Shown here piece by piece: positions 4,255-7,120 of a stretch of 7,120 nt of DNA (position 1 is its first letter; each line of letters begins with the position of its first letter). The notes under the pieces were generated by a model. That model saw only the letters and a program-made list of their open reading frames with translations. It had not been told where the DNA came from and ran no database searches. Origin of the DNA: Pseudomonadota bacterium (GTDB lineage Bacteria > Desulfobacterota > Syntrophia > Syntrophales > JADFWA01); assembly GCA_030610915.1 (NCBI GenBank), contig JAUWQS010000083.1:1-7120 (forward strand), in the 5' to 3' direction. The position numbers were made by a program, and so were the translations under genes.

Positions 4255-5742
4255 CTACAAATTCGGAACAGCAAACTGGATTACATTGGTCAAAATCGGC
4301 TGGTTATAAAGACCGATGAAAATAATCCCGGCAGCCACTATCATGGTAGGAACCAACATACTTAAGGGCGCTTCTTCAATAACTGACGTCTCATCTCCAT
4401 GCACATGAATCTCATGACCTTCATGGAAGACATATCCGATTTCAAAAATCCTGAAAAAGAGTATAACATTAACCAGACTGGATACCAGCAGGGCTACAAC
4501 AAAGGTCCAGCTACCGGCAATCACGGCGCCCTGAATGAGGTACCACTTGCTGAAGAAGCCACAGGTAGGCGGCACACCGATCATAGAAAGGGCTGCGACA
4601 ACAAAGGCAGCCATAGTAAAAGGCATCTTCCTGAAGAGAGCCTTGAAATCGGAGATATTGTGACTTTTCATGCGGTAGCACACGATACCGGCTACAGCGA
4701 ATACCCCGAGGGTCATGACGGCATCATTTATGATGTGGAGAATAGCGCCCTTCACAGCTACCGAATTGGCGAGGCCAACTCCACCCACCATGTAGCCAAC
4801 CTCGGCTACGATTATGTAACACAACATCCTCTTGAAGTCTGTCTGGGCAAGCGCCATAACAGCGCCGGCAAAAATAGCCGCAATGCCGGCCCAGACCATT
4901 ATATCCGCTGCATGAGTTTTAAGCACTGAAAAATCGGGACTGAAGACGGTAAACAATATCCTTATCATGACGTAGATTGAGACCTTGGTCATAAGTGGCG
5001 CTAATAAGGCGCTGGATGTTGACGGCGCCCGTGTATACGCATCCGGAAGCCACACATGCAAGGGGAAGAGCGCCATCTTTATGGCTACGCCAACCAGAAA
5101 GAAGGCAAAGGCAACCAGAACTACCTTGGAACCATAAAGGCCGGGTAAGAGCTGAGCCAGGTCAGCCATGTTAAGCGAACCGGTTACCATATAGAGATAG
5201 CCCACTCCAAGCAGATAAAACGAGGCGCCGACGGTTCCCATGATCAAATACCTGAAACTGGCCAGAGGAGCGCCTTCCTCTCCTATAGCTATCAGGGCAT
5301 ACCCCGTCAGCGACGCTATCTCTAAGAATACAAAGAGATTGAACAGGTCCCCTGTAACTACGATGCCTAAAAAACCGGTGACCTGCAGAAGAAAGACAGT
5401 ATAGAAATAGATGGTCTTGTCCGGTATCTCCTGTTCAATACTCATCCTGGAATAGATTGCCACAAGCAGCGCAATTACAGAAACCAATACAGGCATGGGG
5501 GCATTCAGATAATCAATCACATATTCTATACCCCACGGTGGCAGCCAGCCCCCTAAATGGTAGTGAACAATTCCCGTCTTGATTACTGTATTTAAGGTAA
5601 TAACGGAGAAAAACGCTGAGAGAATAAGGGCCAGAATTACCCAAGGGTAACATAGGTCTTTTTTCCACCACCCGATAAGCGGTGTGACAAAAGCAAACAT
5701 CAAGGGAATAACAATAGTGAGAATAGGTGCCTGATCTATCAT
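4255..5742 (-). CDS. mnhD: Monovalent cation/H+ antiporter subunit D (MrpD/MnhD), NuoN/NuoM-like
   Basis: This 495-residue, strongly hydrophobic protein should span the membrane about 14 times and carries the proton-conducting antiporter-like fold shared with complex I subunits NuoL/M/N. Key charged residues of the family are present: Glu141 in FLEIASLTGYALIA, Lys222 in VAIKMALFPLHVWLPDAY, and Lys253 in APLMTKVSIYVMIR. The conserved amphipathic stretch after Lys222 (PLHVWLPDAYTRAPS) is intact. Length is normal for MrpD. Near the C-terminus a hydrophilic loop is rich in histidine (HEGHEIHVH, residues 440-448). The ATG overlaps the mnhC stop in ATGA, with AAAGG about eight bases upstream, so translation is probably coupled. 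A hydrogenase- or NADH-dehydrogenase-linked role cannot be excluded from sequence alone; its Mrp neighbours favour an antiporter module. Confidence 0.93.
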   Translation of the reverse strand: MIDQAPILTIVIPLMFAFVTPLIGWWKKDLCYPWVILALILSAFFSVITLNTVIKTGIVHYHLGGWLPPWGIEYVIDYLNAPMPVLVSVIALLVAIYSRMSIEQEIPDKTIYFYTVFLLQVTGFLGIVVTGDLFNLFVFLEIASLTGYALIAIGEEGAPLASFRYLIMGTVGASFYLLGVGYLYMVTGSLNMADLAQLLPGLYGSKVVLVAFAFFLVGVAIKMALFPLHVWLPDAYTRAPSTSSALLAPLMTKVSIYVMIRILFTVFSPDFSVLKTHAADIMVWAGIAAIFAGAVMALAQTDFKRMLCYIIVAEVGYMVGGVGLANSVAVKGAILHIINDAVMTLGVFAVAGIVCYRMKSHNISDFKALFRKMPFTMAAFVVAALSMIGVPPTCGFFSKWYLIQGAVIAGSWTFVVALLVSSLVNVILFFRIFEIGYVFHEGHEIHVHGDETSVIEEAPLSMLVPTMIVAAGIIFIGLYNQPILTNVIQFAVPNL

Positions 5743-6119
5743 TTCATCGCCTTTAGTATCTCGTCTTCTTCAAGAGTATTATATTTTCTGTAAATCATTA
5801 TGGCTATGGCAAGGGCAACTCCAAGCGTTGCAATACTAACAACGATAGCTGTAAGCATAAGCACATGCGGCAGTGGATTTATATAAGCAGAGACCTGAAT
5901 GGCATGCTCTGCATGTCCATGGGCATGTTCTAAGATCGGCAAAGTGCCCCCTTTTTTGCAGCCGATAGAAACATAAAAGAGAATGGTTGCCGTCTGAAAG
6001 ATGTTCATGCCTATAATCTTTTTTATCAGATTTCTCTTGCCGATCATGGCATAAAAACCGATCATCATCAGGACTATATATATCCAGTAATTGTACTTGC
6101 TGGCAATAAAATCAATCAT
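5739..6119 (-). CDS. mnhC: Monovalent cation/H+ antiporter subunit C (MrpC/MnhC), NuoK-like
   Basis: The 126-residue product has three predicted membrane helices (about 11-26, 34-53 and 84-110), as expected of MrpC, the counterpart of NuoK in complex I. The signature LIKKIIGMNIFQTATILFYV lies in helix 2, and INPLPHVLMLTAIVVSIATL leads into helix 3. The loop between helices 2 and 3 carries a histidine-rich stretch, EHAHGHAEHA (64-73). The protein ends in a charged tail, LEEDEILKAMK. The gene overlaps the upstream MbhE-like gene by 8 bp and mnhD by 4 bp. An AAGG about 11 bases before the ATG is its likely ribosome binding site. The assignment is firm from motifs and order. Confidence 0.92.
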   Translation of the reverse strand: MIDFIASKYNYWIYIVLMMIGFYAMIGKRNLIKKIIGMNIFQTATILFYVSIGCKKGGTLPILEHAHGHAEHAIQVSAYINPLPHVLMLTAIVVSIATLGVALAIAIMIYRKYNTLEEDEILKAMK

Positions 6120-6393
6120 GATTATTACGCCTTCTTCTCAACATTAAGATACATGCCATCCCTGCGGAGAAAATTACCGTTGTCTCTCCAAGTGTATCAT
6201 AACCCCTGTAATCAGCCAGAACAGCGGTTACCATATTGGGTGTGGCCGTTTCCTCCATTGATTGCATGATATACTGAGGAGAAACGTGCCTGCTCGCCGG
6301 CGAATCCGGGTCACCCCAATCGGGCATATCCACAGTTCCATAGATAAGAATAGCCCCGGTAATTACCACAACAATCAGGTTTAATATCTTCAA
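6112..6393 (-). CDS. MbhE-like subunit (equivalent to part of the MrpA C-terminal region), TTG start
   Basis: From a TTG start the product is 93 residues: an N-terminal membrane helix (about 3-19), a hydrophilic segment with DWGDPDSPAS, and then NMVTAVLADYRGYDTLGETT (53-72) leading into a second helix. The DYRGYDTLGE motif is characteristic of MbhE and of the C-terminal part of MrpA. The open frame extends to an ATG at 6435, but that would overlap the upstream gene by 46 bp with no good ribosome site. At the TTG (6393-6391) a GGAGG lies eight bases upstream and the upstream stop overlaps as TTGA, so I choose TTG. The protein lacks the PF04039-type MrpB domain often found next or fused in such operons. 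Annotation pipelines may call it subunit B. Confidence 0.8.
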   Translation of the reverse strand: MKILNLIVVVITGAILIYGTVDMPDWGDPDSPASRHVSPQYIMQSMEETATPNMVTAVLADYRGYDTLGETTVIFSAGMACILMLRRRRNNHD

Positions 6394-6635
6394 TCCTTTG
6401 TCCTCCGTGTTGTTTTCATTACTGCAGCAATGCAAAGAACTGTTCCGATACCGGCGCTGACGGATGCCTCAGTGAAGGCAACGTCGACGGCGCCCATCTC
6501 TGCCCACATCAAACACATGAAGAAGCTGTATGCCCCGAGAATCATAACAGCGCTTAAGAGATCCTTCACTGTAATTGCAGCGACAGCGCATATTACTAAA
6601 AAAATAGGGATAATAAGATCAAACGATAAAATCAT
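6390..6635 (-). CDS. MbhD/DUF4040-type subunit (equivalent to part of the MrpA C-terminal region)
   Basis: The 81-residue membrane protein has two to three predicted helices (about 5-22, 27-45 and 59-73). Its hallmark is MGAVDVAFTEASVSAG (47-62), matching the GAxDVAFTEAxVGAG motif of MbhD and of the same part of MrpA. The conserved glutamate, Glu56, lies in that motif; acidic residues in this region are thought to contribute to proton or cation transfer. The ATG overlaps the mnhG stop in ATGA, and AAAGGA lies about 10 bases upstream. It ends in the TTGA that starts the MbhE-like gene. Having MbhD and MbhE as separate small genes is typical of Mbh-type and group-2-like Mrp modules rather than the seven-gene Bacillus layout. 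Confidence 0.85.
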   Translation of the reverse strand: MILSFDLIIPIFLVICAVAAITVKDLLSAVMILGAYSFFMCLMWAEMGAVDVAFTEASVSAGIGTVLCIAAVMKTTRRTKD

Positions 6636-6949
6636 TTTTTATCTTTTCCTTTCATCCATGGTTTAACATCACTCCTTAGCGCCGCTTTAGAGATTGCATG
6701 GGTGGCGGTAGGCTGGGCCAGGGCCATAAATACCGCGATAAAAATTATCTTCAGAGCGGTCAGGGAAACGCCCTCATAGACAGCAAGGCCAATAAGGCAC
6801 AGGAGAACCGCCAGTGTATCCCCTTTGCCGGTTGCGTGAAGCCTTGTGAAAAAATCGGGAAAGCGCAGCAACCCGACGGTTGCCGTGAAAAAGAAAAAGA
6901 TGCCGCCCAACATAAATATTACCGACAATACAATTGCTCCACTTATCAT
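6632..6949 (-). CDS. mnhG: Monovalent cation/H+ antiporter subunit G (MrpG/MnhG)
   Basis: The 105-residue protein has three membrane helices (about 3-25, 44-59 and 63-80). It carries the MrpG signature GLLRFPDFFTRLHATGKGDTL (26-46), followed later by PTATHAISKAAL (80-91) and a basic hydrophilic tail. Length is normal for MrpG. I start it at ATG 6949: GGAG lies eight bases upstream, and the start overlaps the mnhF stop in ATGA. A longer frame upstream to 7054 reads through mnhF out of frame, is cysteine-rich and implausible, and should not be used. It is an accessory membrane subunit of the antiporter; family assignment is firm. Confidence 0.92.
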   Translation of the reverse strand: MISGAIVLSVIFMLGGIFFFFTATVGLLRFPDFFTRLHATGKGDTLAVLLCLIGLAVYEGVSLTALKIIFIAVFMALAQPTATHAISKAALRSDVKPWMKGKDKK

Positions 6950-7120
6950 GATTGTTTCTCCATCTCCAGGAACTTGGCAGCAGCAAGGGTGCCTATGAAA
7001 TTGAGCAGGGCATAGACCATACTGATATCTACAAACATCTCCACCCTTCTGCATAAAACTCCCATAATGAGCAGAATAATCAGTGTCTTAGTGCCAATGG
7101 CCGAAATGGCGGCTATTCTG
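6946..7120 (-). CDS. mnhF: Monovalent cation/H+ antiporter subunit F (MrpF/MnhF), C-terminal part (5' end beyond the window)
   Basis: Reading in from the right edge, an open frame of about 57 codons ends at TGA 6948-6946, overlapping the mnhG start. It reads RIAAISAIGTKTLIILLI, then VDISMVYALLNFIGTLAAAK and the ending FLEMEKQS. This matches the second and third helices of MrpF, including the conserved IGTK-type and D-x-A/S-x-V-Y-A-L-L-x-F-x-G-T pattern. MrpF proteins are about 90 residues, so roughly a third is missing at the N-terminus. The next gene upstream, outside the window, would be expected to be mnhE. Confidence 0.85.
   Translation of the reverse strand, partial: RIAAISAIGTKTLIILLIMGVLCRRVEMFVDISMVYALLNFIGTLAAAKFLEMEKQS

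Noticed and set aside
4399..4929. 176-codon plus-strand open frame, and other long frames opposite cmk, rlmN and the antiporter genes.
   Set aside because: They are antisense shadows of well-identified genes, with hydrophilic low-complexity translations and no recognisable domains.
6950..7054. N-terminal extension of MnhG starting at ATG 7054.
   Set aside because: It is out-of-frame mnhF sequence with an implausible Cys/His-rich composition; the 6949 start has a good ribosome site and a 4-bp overlap typical of this operon.

Overview
The window looks like a piece of a Gram-negative, probably anaerobic bacterial chromosome. A deltaproteobacterial (Desulfobacterota-like) origin is my best guess. 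It rests on the cmk / S1 pairing, an Mrp operon with split MbhD/MbhE-type subunits, and intergenic regions packed with palindromic repeats. This is inference; no rRNA or other phylogenetic marker is present.

Layout. Positions 1-947 (minus strand) hold the first 34 codons of a probable rpsA (ribosomal protein S1), a leader with a candidate promoter, and cmk (cytidylate kinase). Positions 948-1726 carry no gene but are full of inverted repeats, including a MITE-like element with perfect 23-bp terminal inverted repeats. rlmN (23S rRNA/tRNA A2 methyltransferase, radical SAM) occupies 1727-2776 on the plus strand, most likely from a GTG start. Positions 2777-3652 form a second gene-free repeat island. 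It holds a 277-bp element with perfect 24-bp terminal inverted repeats and an apparent 6-bp target duplication, and a nest of GC-rich hairpins belonging to families also present in the first island. From 3653 to the right edge everything is on the minus strand: an isochorismatase-family hydrolase, then (in reverse order of transcription) Mrp antiporter subunits D, C, an MbhE-like protein, an MbhD/DUF4040 protein, G, and the C-terminal part of F.

How the genes work together. The Mrp genes are transcribed F-G-MbhD-MbhE-C-D with 4- to 8-bp overlaps at every junction, one of them a TTG start overlapping a TGA stop. They encode the membrane part of a multisubunit cation/proton antiporter module. 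No MrpB (PF04039-type) subunit lies between MbhE and C, and no full-length MrpA is in view. The isochorismatase-like gene lies 53 bp after mnhD and may be the last gene of the operon. cmk and rpsA are housekeeping genes; rlmN is an isolated housekeeping gene between the two repeat islands.

I found no convincing new enzymatic or defence system. The least ordinary content is the two repeat islands, which appear to be non-autonomous mobile or REP-like elements inserted in and beside one another.
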